Shown here piece after piece: positions 37,598-46,350 of a stretch of DNA of 64,000 nt. The position numbers and the translations under genes are program-made. The notes beneath the pieces are model-generated. The model had not been told where the DNA came from. It did no database searches and was given only the letters and a program-made list of their open reading frames with translations. The stretch's first letter is position 1, and each line of letters begins with the position of its first letter. The stretch comes from Oscillospiraceae bacterium (GTDB taxonomy: Bacteria; Bacillota; Clostridia; TANB77; CAG-508): the NCBI GenBank assembly GCA_009778695.1, contig WRFS01000003.1, positions 1-64,000 on the forward strand. Reading direction: 5' to 3'.

Positions 37598-38437
37598 CTA
37601 TTCTACATGTTTTTTTCTTTCAGGTAAGAATAGTAATACTATAACAATAATAATCAATATTACTACACCACCTAATAAAATTTTATCCAGTACTGGATTA
37701 CCTTTCGTATTGTCATTTACTACACTTAAATCCGCTAATGCATTTTCATCATTTGAATTTAAGTTTTCGATATTTTGATTATTATCTTGTGTATCTCCAT
37801 TAACTAATCCTGATGAAAAAACATTTGGCTCTGTTGTAAGCATATATGTTTTTGTCGTAATGCCGTCTGGAGCTGTGCATGTTACATATATTGTGCTGTC
37901 TGTGCTGCTATTATCATTTATTGAAACTGTAGCTTTTGCATCCTCTGGTTGTGCCGTAACATTTATTTTTTTTGTTGTATCATTTTGTTCCAAAACATAG
38001 CTGACAATATTTGGGCTAAAATCTGGCACTAATGAAGCATTTTCAACATTAATGCTGCTTAAATTTGCATTTGCCTTGCTTTCATCACCTTTTGTAACAT
38101 CAATTGTATATGTTCTTGTATCTTGTCCATTTTCTGCTGTGACTTTAATAGTTACTTTATTTAAACCCGATTTTAAATTCTTATTTCCAGAAATATTAAC
38201 TGTTGCATTTGAATCATTTGGAGTTGCTGTAATATCAATGCTATCAACATTTTCTGGCACTACAATTATATACTCAATAATACTTGAATCAAACTTTGGA
38301 TCCAAAGTTCCAACATTTACAGATAAGCTTTTTAACGTTGGGTCATTACCCAATACTACTGTTGAAAGAACTGATAATTGTACTAATAGTATCAAAAATA
38401 TGATTAAGATTAAGAATGTAATTATTTTTTTATTCAC
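37598..38437 (-). CDS. Membrane-anchored protein with two cadherin-like domains
   Basis: 279 residues. Signal peptide (ITFLILIIFLILLVQLSVLS), two cadherin-like beta-sandwiches (PTLKSLSVNVGTLDPKFDSS; NANLSSINVENASLVPDFSP), a linker and a C-terminal transmembrane helix (ILLGGVVILIIIVIVLLFL) with PERKKHVE tail. It lacks the cohesin-like domain of its neighbours. The cadherin-like fold is known to act as a spacer or adhesive module, so it may be a scaffold or partner. It lies between the amidase (52 bases) and element G. Confidence 0.8.
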   Translation of the reverse strand: MNKKIITFLILIIFLILLVQLSVLSTVVLGNDPTLKSLSVNVGTLDPKFDSSIIEYIIVVPENVDSIDITATPNDSNATVNISGNKNLKSGLNKVTIKVTAENGQDTRTYTIDVTKGDESKANANLSSINVENASLVPDFSPNIVSYVLEQNDTTKKINVTAQPEDAKATVSINDNSSTDSTIYVTCTAPDGITTKTYMLTTEPNVFSSGLVNGDTQDNNQNIENLNSNDENALADLSVVNDNTKGNPVLDKILLGGVVILIIIVIVLLFLPERKKHVE

Positions 38438-38468
38438 TATTTTTAACTTCCTTCCTTATGGCGTGATA

Positions 38469-38510
38469 GGCTGTCGGGCAGTTTTTTAAAAATATATACC
38501 ACCCCCAAGA
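38469..38510 (-). repeat. Hairpin element G, one arm only (type undetermined)
   Basis: On the minus strand, an arm like that of element F (TGGTATATATTTTTAAAAAA) leads into CTGCCCGACAGCC, and then the element ends at TATCACGCC. The rest of the core and the second arm are absent. It is therefore a deletion remnant of an F-like copy. Confidence 0.85.
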
Positions 38511-38518
38511 ACTATTTG

Positions 38519-40582
38519 TCATAAAGTTAATTTATATATATTTAATAAATCTCGTTTTAACATTAGCAAATCAACTGCATCAAGTGTGGCATTTTGGTCT
38601 AAATCTTCAGCCTTATAGTATAATCCATTTAATGTCGCAATACCTAATAAATGTCGTTTTAATAATAATAAATCAACTGCATCAACAGCCCCATCTCCGT
38701 TTGCATCGCCTAATTTAACTACATCATATTCTTTATCTCCTACAACAAATTTATATCCTGTTCCTAAGATATTTCCAGTTACTGTTGCTGCACCATTCTT
38801 TATTGTATATGTGCTTGTGTTTAATCTACCTGCAACATAATTTGCTGTAATATCTGGTGTAACTGTAATTTGCGTATCACCAATTTTTATTTTTTCAAAT
38901 CTAGTTATAGAATCTTTCGATACGTACCCAATTACTCCGCTTGATAATTTCACTCTATACCAGCCAGAGTCTAAATCGTCCAAAATTATCATTTCTTCAT
39001 TTGGCTGGGCGTTTGCAATTATTGTTGCTCCTGAATTGTCTGAACTTCTCACGCTAAGTGAAGAAGATACATTAACGTATCCAAAGCCTATGTTAGGCTC
39101 TACTGCTTGTGTATCAGATGGCGAGTCTAGCGGTGGTCCTTGATTACTCGAACCTGATTTTATGAACGGTTCCAAATATTCAGTTGCCACATAACCTGTT
39201 TGTCCATTCCATAATTTGACTTGATCCAAGCTTAAAGGTCCATCTACACTGCTTACAGTCGCATAATTTCTTTTCAACATTACTACTAAATCATCTTTAT
39301 ATAAGGTCATTATTGTAGAATAAGAAGTAGTTGCATTTGACCTAACAGTTAAGTTAGAACTTACATTTGCATAATATAACGGATCTGCACTATTTGATAA
39401 TGATGAAGGTTTGTACACTACATCTGGCATATTATTAAATACAGGAATTATGAAATTTAATGGCTTGTCTAATAAATTATTATTAGTATATGTATTAAAT
39501 AACGACCACGATTGAGTATATGGGTCCATTACATTAGTCATATATTGATGGTATAAATCACTTTGAGCTATTGTTTGTGTTTCTCCAATATTTAATATTT
39601 TTGTGCCTACGCAATCAAATTTATAAAAATATGCGGTATTTTGCCCTGCTGTAATATAAGCGTCTGAATTAAACCATGCCCCTCCAATTATTGAATTATA
39701 TGGATTATCCCATCCATTAGGAAATGAAATTTTTGTATCGGCACTAGTCCTTTTTGTGGCTTTCTTAGCATAACTTAAACCATTTGCAATTGGGTCTCCA
39801 GTATCATTAGCACCAACATTAAAGAAATTGTAATATCCTGAGTAATCCGTACCATCTGATGCTTTATATGTACCACTTACAGAAGCACTTCCACTTGAGC
39901 CAACCTCTTGCACTATTTTAACAACAATACTAATTGGACTCATTTGAGACTCTTTTGCAGCTTGCATAATTATATCTGCATAATCTATTGTTACTTGTTG
40001 TCCACAATTTACATTAGCTATATCATCCATTGTAAAAGTTACCATATTGTTATCTGTAGTATAACTCTTACCATCTGCGGTTTTCTTACCGCCATTAAAC
40101 ACTGGTAAATCTTGAATCATACCTTTAATTATACTTCTTGTATATAGTGCTGAATTAGATACATCCAAAAATTCAAATAAGTTTCTTTCATTTATAAAGT
40201 TTCTTGGGTCCATAAAATATGCTACTATATCTTGATTTGCGTTTATCCATGAGCCACTAGTATTTGCACCAGAAGCTCTGTATGCTGTATCCAAGCTTGA
40301 GCTTACCATGTTTTTACCACTTTCCCCTGCTAAAAAATCTGACCAATTTATTCCCGTGTAATAAGCTTGAAAATTCCAGTTAGTATGCTCTGTATTTTCT
40401 ATAAAATTTGTTAATAATTTTTTATAACTATCTGGGAAAGCATCTATCCCATCTTTTACAGTTTGTGTATATGTAGTGGCTGCTTGTACTTTTATTGGGA
40501 ATAAAAACAAACTACTAATAAGCATTAATATAATTAGTGCATAAATACCTTTATATGTTGAATTTCTTATTAATTCTTTCAT
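38519..40582 (-). CDS. Secreted glucosaminidase with SH3 and dockerin domains
   Basis: 687 residues, paralogue of 32163-34254 with the same order: signal peptide (ALIILMLISSLFLFPIKVQA), glucosaminidase domain (NFINERNLFEFLDVSN, SQMSPISIVVKIVQEVGSSGSASVSG), SH3 repeats (LTVRSNATTSYSTIM, LSVRSSDNSGATII) and a C-terminal dockerin (GDANGDGAVDAVDLLLLKRHLLG, NATLDAVDLLMLKRDLL). It cuts peptidoglycan glycan strands. It heads the gene order of the surface cluster on the minus strand. GGAGG precedes the start by 14 bases. Confidence 0.93.
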   Translation of the reverse strand: MKELIRNSTYKGIYALIILMLISSLFLFPIKVQAATTYTQTVKDGIDAFPDSYKKLLTNFIENTEHTNWNFQAYYTGINWSDFLAGESGKNMVSSSLDTAYRASGANTSGSWINANQDIVAYFMDPRNFINERNLFEFLDVSNSALYTRSIIKGMIQDLPVFNGGKKTADGKSYTTDNNMVTFTMDDIANVNCGQQVTIDYADIIMQAAKESQMSPISIVVKIVQEVGSSGSASVSGTYKASDGTDYSGYYNFFNVGANDTGDPIANGLSYAKKATKRTSADTKISFPNGWDNPYNSIIGGAWFNSDAYITAGQNTAYFYKFDCVGTKILNIGETQTIAQSDLYHQYMTNVMDPYTQSWSLFNTYTNNNLLDKPLNFIIPVFNNMPDVVYKPSSLSNSADPLYYANVSSNLTVRSNATTSYSTIMTLYKDDLVVMLKRNYATVSSVDGPLSLDQVKLWNGQTGYVATEYLEPFIKSGSSNQGPPLDSPSDTQAVEPNIGFGYVNVSSSLSVRSSDNSGATIIANAQPNEEMIILDDLDSGWYRVKLSSGVIGYVSKDSITRFEKIKIGDTQITVTPDITANYVAGRLNTSTYTIKNGAATVTGNILGTGYKFVVGDKEYDVVKLGDANGDGAVDAVDLLLLKRHLLGIATLNGLYYKAEDLDQNATLDAVDLLMLKRDLLNIYKLTL

Positions 40583-40726
40583 TTCCCGAACTCAAACCTC
40601 CGACTTCTGATATTCATTCTATCACTAATTGCTAAACATAGTCAATATTTATTTTAATTTGTAATATTTTTGTAACAAAAAAATGCTTTTCATGGTACCC
40701 AAAATTGATTTTTTTATTATAGAACA

Positions 40727-40762
40727 ATAAAAAAACGGATTGGTATTTACCTTTCCGTTTTT
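40727..40762 (-). terminator. Rho-independent terminator of the 40.8 kb unit
   Basis: Minus strand: AAACGGA and TCCGTTT pair (with GGTAAATACC forming the inner part of the hairpin), followed by a run of T. It directly follows the 79-codon ORF. Confidence 0.8.
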
Positions 40763-40769
40763 GTGCCAT

Positions 40770-41009
40770 CTAACAACGATGACTACTGTTAGGGGGTTTC
40801 CTCTCGTTAATAGAGTAAGAAAACTCTATTCCTAGACCCGTCATTGCTTTGAAATCCTCTTTTATGGAGGTTTCTTCTTCCTCTCTTAGCAAAGTTGCCC
40901 AAGGTTGACCTATTGCCATTATGCCGCTTTCGGTTTCTACAAACCGATACCGATTCCACCGTATTCCCTGTTGCCCCAAGACTTCCATTGCTACTTTAGT
41001 CAGGCTCAT
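40770..41009 (-). CDS. GC-rich 79-codon ORF in a hairpin-laden transcription unit
   Basis: ATG at 41009 with GAGGGG five bases upstream, a strong promoter (41065-41093) and a terminator (40727-40762). The product (MSLTKVAMEVLGQQGIRWN..) resembles nothing I know. Composition is much richer in G+C than all neighbours. The ORF contains three in-frame CGG codons within six codons (at 40959-40961, 40950-40952, 40944-40946), whereas other genes have none except at frameshift sites. If the first CGG causes a +1 shift, translation stops six sense codons later at TAG. Several perfect stems exist (40931-40946, 40809-40830, 41034-41050). It may be a peptide gene, a leader that senses CGG decoding, a structured RNA, or a recent foreign gene. 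Confidence 0.45.
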   Translation of the reverse strand: MSLTKVAMEVLGQQGIRWNRYRFVETESGIMAIGQPWATLLREEEETSIKEDFKAMTGLGIEFSYSINERKPPNSSHRC

Positions 41010-41064
41010 ATTTACCCCTCTATTATTATGAACGTTGGCACCATGCCAACAATCTACATCTATA

Positions 41065-41093
41065 ATTATACTCCCTTTTATCCAAAAAGTCAA
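41065..41093 (-). promoter_or_regulatory. Strong sigma-A-type promoter for the 40.8 kb unit
   Basis: Minus strand TTGACT (41088-41093), 17 bases, TATAAT (41065-41070). Near consensus, the best promoter in the window. The transcript would begin about 41058 and carry a TTGGCA/TGCCAA hairpin in its leader. Confidence 0.85.
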
Positions 41094-41234
41094 TTTTTTC
41101 ACATTTATTTGTCGTTAAATTAATATTCACACTGTACATTCCATATATCATAATATATCTTAGCCAATGTATATAAGTTTATTTCTTGCAAATAATAAAC
41201 GAAGGTCAGAAAATAGAAGTCAGGAGGCAGAATT

Positions 41235-42077
41235 TTGAAAACTTTTTGTATAAAAACTAATAATCCAAAAGCTATAGAGTTTATAAATAAAAAATTAGAA
41301 AAAATCAAATTGAACGGTATCTTTGTATCTAATGCCTCTTTTGCAGTATATAAAAATATTATAATTCATTATAATGGTGAACAAATTCAAAAATTTACTT
41401 ATTCAATATCTAAAATTTTAACAGAATGTATTATTTGTTTATATGAAAAAAATTTAATATTCAGTTTAATAAACAAGAATTATTTTTATTTTTCAAGCTA
41501 TGAAAGAGAAAAAATATATGAACACTACTTAGAACATTCTACGGAAGATGAATATATTCATAATAAGAAAGAGTCAATTAAATCAGCTGTTTCAAACTAT
41601 TTAAATGATAATAATAAAATGATTTTAGATGGTTTTGTTATGTTTAGATTAAATGAATGTATATCACTATTAGACGAAGTAGTTGATTTAAGTGTAAATA
41701 GTTTTTTATTAGAAAAAGAATATATTGAATTTATATATTTATTAAGGGTATATATTGAATCTAAATTTTCTGCTTTAGAACTTGTACATTTTATATATCA
41801 TAATGATAATTGTTTATTATTAGATCAATATTTGAATGTAATTCCAGTTAATAGGGATATTGATGATATTAGATATTTGTCTGATATTACTTTTTGTAAT
41901 AATGATTATTTTTTAAGTACTCTTCTTCATATTTCTCCTCAAAAATTAATTATTCATTGTAATGAGGAAGATAATGATTTTGTTAATACTTTAAAGCTCA
42001 TTTTTTTAGGCAGAGTTGAATGTTGTTCTGAGTGTAATATTTGTTCGTTATTCGTTAATAATAATATATTGATTTAG
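41235..42077 (+). CDS. YtxC-like protein (putative sporulation protein)
   Basis: 280 residues, start TTG at 41235 with AGGAGG 7 bases upstream. The middle and C-terminal parts fit the YtxC family: YLNDNNKMILDGFVMFRLNECISLLDEVVDLSVNSFLLEKEYIEFIYLLRVYIES and the later ELVHFIYHNDN. YtxC is found in spore formers and is of unknown biochemical role. It ends with a Cys-rich stretch (CCSECNICSLF) unusual for the family. It stands alone on the plus strand between the hairpin-rich unit and a dispersed inverted repeat. Confidence 0.75.
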   Translation: MKTFCIKTNNPKAIEFINKKLEKIKLNGIFVSNASFAVYKNIIIHYNGEQIQKFTYSISKILTECIICLYEKNLIFSLINKNYFYFSSYEREKIYEHYLEHSTEDEYIHNKKESIKSAVSNYLNDNNKMILDGFVMFRLNECISLLDEVVDLSVNSFLLEKEYIEFIYLLRVYIESKFSALELVHFIYHNDNCLLLDQYLNVIPVNRDIDDIRYLSDITFCNNDYFLSTLLHISPQKLIIHCNEEDNDFVNTLKLIFLGRVECCSECNICSLFVNNNILI

Positions 42078-42079
42078 GA

Positions 42080-42242
42080 GTCATTCTGAGCGTTGCTACA
42101 AAGCCTTTCTGTAGGTGTCATTCTGAGTGTTGCTACAAAGCCTTGCTCACGAAGAATCTTACTAAATGGCAGGTATATAAATGAAAATAGATAAAGTAAG
42201 ATTCTTCGTAAGTCGGGCTACGAAGTAAGGCTCAGAATGACA
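42080..42242. repeat. Inverted repeat of the TGTCATTCTGAG..GAAGAATCTTAC type
   Basis: Left arm from 42117 (GTCATTCTGAGTGTTGCTAC to GAAGAATCTTAC) pairs with the right arm ending at 42242 (GTAAGATTCTTCG.. CTCAGAATGAC). An extra half copy precedes it (42080-42112). This unit type is widespread in anaerobic bacterial genomes. It occupies the gap between the YtxC-like gene and the sortase gene, with nothing else visible. Confidence 0.85.
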
Positions 42243-42283
42243 ATGCCTGAAATCCACATAGGTTTCGAAAGAAATCTAATAAA

Positions 42284-42952
42284 CTAAACCTCGGCCGCTT
42301 TTACTATTATTCTTTTTAAACAAGTAATAGTACATGTTATTAAAGTTACTTCTCTTTTTCCATTAGTATTTTGATTCAAGCATTCAACATCTGAAGGTTT
42401 TACTGTATATTTTTTATATATTTTATATTCTTTTTTATTGCCGTATAAATCTGTTAAATATATGCTATCTCCCACTTTTAAGTCATTTAATTTCCCAAAC
42501 ATAATCTTACTGTTATAATTATGACCTACTATACAAAAATTCCCTATTTCATTTATGTTGGGGCCATAAAATTTTGCAACTGATTTTTTTAAACTGTCTT
42601 TAGTTAAGCTTTCTAATATGTATGTGGTTAATTTTATTTTGGGAATTTCTAATTTCCCGGTTACTTTATACTTATCTACCTTTTCTGGAATGCTTTCGTC
42701 TTTTATAGGTGCAATTTGTTGCACTCCTTGATTTTGGACTGAATTTGATGTTTGATTTTCAATTACATTTGGTATTTGTATGTTAATATTCCCTTGTTCA
42801 ATTTCACTTATTGTTTCAGGCAATACGCTTAATTCATTATTGTTTTTCTCTCTTACAATAAGAAAAGTAATTGAACCAACTATTACTAAGAATATTACAA
42901 AAATTCCTAGTTTTTTCTTGAAATTTTTTATGACAAAAAATTTAGTTTTCAC
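42284..42952 (-). CDS. Sortase
   Basis: About 222 residues. N-terminal transmembrane helix (LGIFVIFLVIVGSITFLIV), linker with many Asn/Gln, then the sortase beta-barrel: LEIPKIKLTTYILES, the catalytic His in IVGHNYNSKI, Cys in TLITCTIT, and Arg in LKRIIVKA at the end. GTG at 42952 is preferred because AGAAGG sits right against the upstream ATG at 42961. The TLxTC motif and short C-terminus suggest class D/E-like. No LPxTG protein is seen in the window; the surface anchors here have transmembrane helices instead. Confidence 0.9.
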   Translation of the reverse strand: MKTKFFVIKNFKKKLGIFVIFLVIVGSITFLIVREKNNNELSVLPETISEIEQGNINIQIPNVIENQTSNSVQNQGVQQIAPIKDESIPEKVDKYKVTGKLEIPKIKLTTYILESLTKDSLKKSVAKFYGPNINEIGNFCIVGHNYNSKIMFGKLNDLKVGDSIYLTDLYGNKKEYKIYKKYTVKPSDVECLNQNTNGKREVTLITCTITCLKRIIVKAAEV

Positions 42953-43063
42953 ACGTACCATCCTTCTCGTTCAAAAAACGCAAATACACATATATAAAAT
43001 ATATTTACATATGTGTACTTTTGTGCGTGTCTATTCAATTATTTGTCTTGCATTATGTATCAA

Positions 43064-43537
43064 TCATGTTTCTTCGACATACTTTTTTCTTCTTATTTTG
43101 TAATAAAGTCCAGCAAAAATAAGTATTCCTACTAAAGCACCAGCTGAATCTATTAAAACATCTCCAACTGCTGGCGTTCTGCCTGCACTAAATACTTGAT
43201 GAAACTCGTCTGTTATAGCATATGCACTACATATTATTTGTGCATACACTATTTTTCTCTTTAACGTTAAGTTAAATGTATTAAGAAGGTTGAATGCTAT
43301 TATGCCACCAATAAGATAGATGGTAAAATGTGCACCTTTTCTAATAATGTGGTTAATCATTTCTTTATTTTGTTCTGTTACTTCATGGTTATGGTATATA
43401 ATTGAACAAATTTCATCTGTTATCGACATACTAAGATTGCCTGATTGCTCCCCGTTTTGGCTCGAAAAGAAGAAGATGGTGAGCATCCAGAGTAGGATTA
43501 GTATGATTAACATTGTTCGCTTGAGGGGTTGGTTCAT
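43064..43537 (-). CDS. VanZ-like membrane protein
   Basis: 157 residues with four transmembrane segments. Typical VanZ motifs: FSSQNGEQS after the first helix, IIRKGAHFTIYLIGGIIAF, and AYAITDEFHQVFSAGRTPAVGDVLIDSAGALVG. The family is linked to glycopeptide (teicoplanin) tolerance in one case, otherwise unknown. Lies between the sortase and capsule genes, and ends in basic residues. Confidence 0.92.
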   Translation of the reverse strand: MNQPLKRTMLIILILLWMLTIFFFSSQNGEQSGNLSMSITDEICSIIYHNHEVTEQNKEMINHIIRKGAHFTIYLIGGIIAFNLLNTFNLTLKRKIVYAQIICSAYAITDEFHQVFSAGRTPAVGDVLIDSAGALVGILIFAGLYYKIRRKKYVEET

Positions 43538-43560
43538 GGGTGTGTCCTTTCTTGCTACAT

Positions 43561-44692
43561 TTATTGCGTTTGTGGCTGTTTAATTTTGAAAATTTTAGAA
43601 AATATTATTTTAATTTTATCTTCTTTTTTATCTATTAATTTAAATAATGGCTTTTCTATTATAATAATTCTAATATAATCAATTACAATACATACTACAA
43701 ATACACTTAAAATTGCTGTAATAGCATGAAGAATTAAAAACTTTGAATTTATATATTCTTGATTTTTAAAAATATTTATCCATAGTGCATTCCTAACTAA
43801 AGGATTATCATGTATTAAATATACTCCAAACATAGTTAATGCAATATTATTTATATGTTTATTGTTTTTAATACTAAGTTTTGAAAATGTTAAAAACATA
43901 GCAAGCGAACACAACAACATTGGAAATTTATTCATATCCCTAAAATATACTTCTTTACTTACAAAGAATGAATTCACTTGCCCTAAAATATCAAATAAAA
44001 TAACAGATAAAACAATTAATAAAAATATAATAATTGTCCATAGTGCATTCTTTTTTACATTTTCCATAGATTTGATTGGGTATAATCTTATATATCCTCC
44101 GATTAAGTACATAGTTATAAACCATGCTAAATTTGAAAATTCAGGAGCCACTGTTGTAAGTGTTGGAATTATTGAAAATATTAAAACTAGTGTTAATATT
44201 AATATTCTATAGTTCCTCTTATCTAGTACTTTAATAAGCTTGTTTATATACGGAGAGAAAATATATAATATTACATATGTTGTCGCAAACCAATATTTTG
44301 TAAATATAATTGGAAACAGTGTGTGTATTAAATTTTTTATAGAAAAATTCGTATTATCAATTAAGCAAAAAATTAAAAATATTATAATTGAATATGTAAA
44401 AACTTCAAAAATTATCTTTGCTAATTTTTTTACCTTGAATTTCGAAGATACCATAAAATATCCTGTTATAAGGATAAAACAATTAACTCCTAACTTACCT
44501 CCAAGGGACAACAACTGTACTATAAGCTCATTTAGTGTAATGTTCGTACCACTAATATTAAATCCATGCACAGAATAATGATGTGCAATAATTAAAAGCA
44601 TGCTGATTATTCTTAAAAGTTCTAGTGTACTGTTCCTTGTTTTTATATTACTTTTTTCTGATTCTTGTGTTTCAATTACACCGAGTAATCAT
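43561..44692 (-). CDS. Acyltransferase family 3 membrane protein, read across a +1 shift at CGG
   Basis: The conserved acyltransferase-3 start (RNSTLELLRIISMLLIIAHHY) extends upstream of any ATG, GTG or TTG in its own frame. The only start with a ribosome site is ATG at 44692 (AAAGGAGG, 6 bases away). It reads Met-Ile-Thr, then CGG at 44681-44683; skipping the C gives GVIETQESEKSN..RNSTLELL and about 376 residues. About ten transmembrane helices; HHYSVHG includes the family's catalytic His. Such proteins O-acetylate surface polysaccharide. It closes the capsule operon and overlaps the epimerase remnant. Confidence 0.88.
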
Positions 44693-44890
44693 TGTAGACC
44701 TCCTTTGATTTGTACCATTCTATAAAATTTTTTATTCCTTTTTTAAATGAAATTTTTGGGTCGTATCCAATTAATTTTTAGCCTCTAAAATATTTGCATA
44801 TGTTCTTTCTGCATCTCCTAGTTGCATTGGTAATTGCTTAATTTTAGGCTTAATTTGTAAAACTTATCCAATAATATTAATCATTCCTTT
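44676..44890 (-). pseudogene. C-terminal remnant of a UDP-sugar epimerase
   Basis: On the minus strand the tail of a GalE/UDP-glucuronate-epimerase type protein is readable: IKQLPMQLGDAERTYANILEAK, then after a frame change at an A run, LIGYDPKISFKKGIKNFIEWY. A stop codon also interrupts it farther upstream. No CGG lies at its breaks, so it is an ordinary pseudogene. Its end carries the ribosome site of the acyltransferase gene. Confidence 0.75.
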
Positions 44891-44903
44891 TATAATGGGT
44901 TTA

Positions 44904-46316
44904 TCAGTGGCTAATTTTTTTTATAAATTTAAATTTGGAAAAAATTTCTTTAATTAAATTTTTATAAATAAAAAACACTACAATCATACAAGAAAAATTT
45001 ATTAAAAACATCAGTATTTTATTTAGTTCTATTGTGTTAAATAATGCTGCAATTAATAAAACAAAGGTAATAATTATGTACTTACGAATTGGAAATCTAT
45101 GCCATAATTGCCTAGATATTATAGTTCTTGTCCAAAAAAAGATAATATACGCAATTCCCATTGCAATTGCTGCCCCAATAGCATTATATTTAGGAATCAA
45201 CATTATATTTAATACTATATTAGTAACAACTGCTAAAATAGATGCTACTATATTAAAATAACTTTTCTTTGAAAATGCAATTCCTAATGTAGTTGTTTCA
45301 CTTACAGTATACATCATGGGATAAAACAATAAAAATGGCATTATATAAATTGATTGTTTATAAGTTGGCATTATTATTACTATTAAATCTTTAAATAATA
45401 AAATTCCTAAAAATGCAATAGACATGACGAAAAACAAACTATTACTCACTAAACCAAACTGTTTATTATCAACTTTTTCATTATACCATCTATATGCGGT
45501 TGGAACCCAGAAAGTAGTAAAACAGGTTTGTATTATTAACAATAAACTCGTCATCTTCATTGCTATTGTATAATAGCCCATTTGTTGAAAATTACTATAA
45601 ATTCTTAAAAAAATTCTATCCATGGAATTTAATACCCATGCTAAAGAAGCATATACAAGCAATGGCAGTCCAAATTTTAATAATGATTTTAAAAGTGTTT
45701 TATCTAAAAATTTAAAATTTAATGTTAAACTTTTTCTATAAATGATAATTAAAACAATGTCTCCAATTATTTGTCCTATTATTGATGAATATACAACTGC
45801 TAAAAAATCTGTTCTAATTTTTAATACAAATAATAAAGTGGCAAAAAATGTAACTAACTTTAATATTATTGAGAATACTGAATATTGTGCACCTTTTTCT
45901 TGCATTCTTATTGACAATAAAATAAATCTTTCGAATATTATTAATGGAATCGTTATCATCAATGCATATACAGGCATTATATATTGTGGATCCTCGAATA
46001 ACATTTTAGAAATTATTTGGGGATTAATTGGCAATAAAACTATAGCAATTACCGAAACAACAAGTGGTATTATCATTGAATTAAACAATAATTTTTTCTT
46101 GTTATCTTCTTCGTGATAAAATCTTACATATGCTTGATCTAATCCCAAATATACAACCATTGTTATAATAGTTTGCACTAATGTGAACATTGAAGCCTTA
46201 CCATATTCAGTAGGTGCAACAAAATGTGTCGTTATAGGTATGGTTATAAATCCAATTAATGCACCTATAATTGGTCCTATAGAAAATCCAGTTAATTTTT
46301 TAAAAAAATCATTCAT
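44904..46316 (-). CDS. Polysaccharide flippase (Wzx-like)
   Basis: 470 residues with about 12-14 transmembrane segments. The start GFSIGPIIGALIGFITIPITTHFVAPTEYGKAS is the standard Wzx/MVF pattern, followed by YLGLDQAYVRFYHE. It moves lipid-linked repeat units across the membrane. Part of the capsule operon between a hexapeptide acetyltransferase and the epimerase remnant. Confidence 0.93.
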   Translation of the reverse strand: MNDFFKKLTGFSIGPIIGALIGFITIPITTHFVAPTEYGKASMFTLVQTIITMVVYLGLDQAYVRFYHEEDNKKKLLFNSMIIPLVVSVIAIVLLPINPQIISKMLFEDPQYIMPVYALMITIPLIIFERFILLSIRMQEKGAQYSVFSIILKLVTFFATLLFVLKIRTDFLAVVYSSIIGQIIGDIVLIIIYRKSLTLNFKFLDKTLLKSLLKFGLPLLVYASLAWVLNSMDRIFLRIYSNFQQMGYYTIAMKMTSLLLIIQTCFTTFWVPTAYRWYNEKVDNKQFGLVSNSLFFVMSIAFLGILLFKDLIVIIMPTYKQSIYIMPFLLFYPMMYTVSETTTLGIAFSKKSYFNIVASILAVVTNIVLNIMLIPKYNAIGAAIAMGIAYIIFFWTRTIISRQLWHRFPIRKYIIITFVLLIAALFNTIELNKILMFLINFSCMIVVFFIYKNLIKEIFSKFKFIKKISH

Positions 46317-46350
46317 TTATATTTCTCCAAAGTTATGTATAGTTTGTTTA

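Noticed and set aside
40727-41093. tmRNA, RNase P RNA or 6S RNA at 40.8 kb
   Set aside because: None of the conserved blocks of those RNAs (for example GAGGAAAGTCC of RNase P or the tRNA-like end of tmRNA) is present.
42080-42242. A small RNA gene in the ytxC-sortase gap
   Set aside because: The sequence matches a widespread dispersed inverted repeat, and no promoter was visible.
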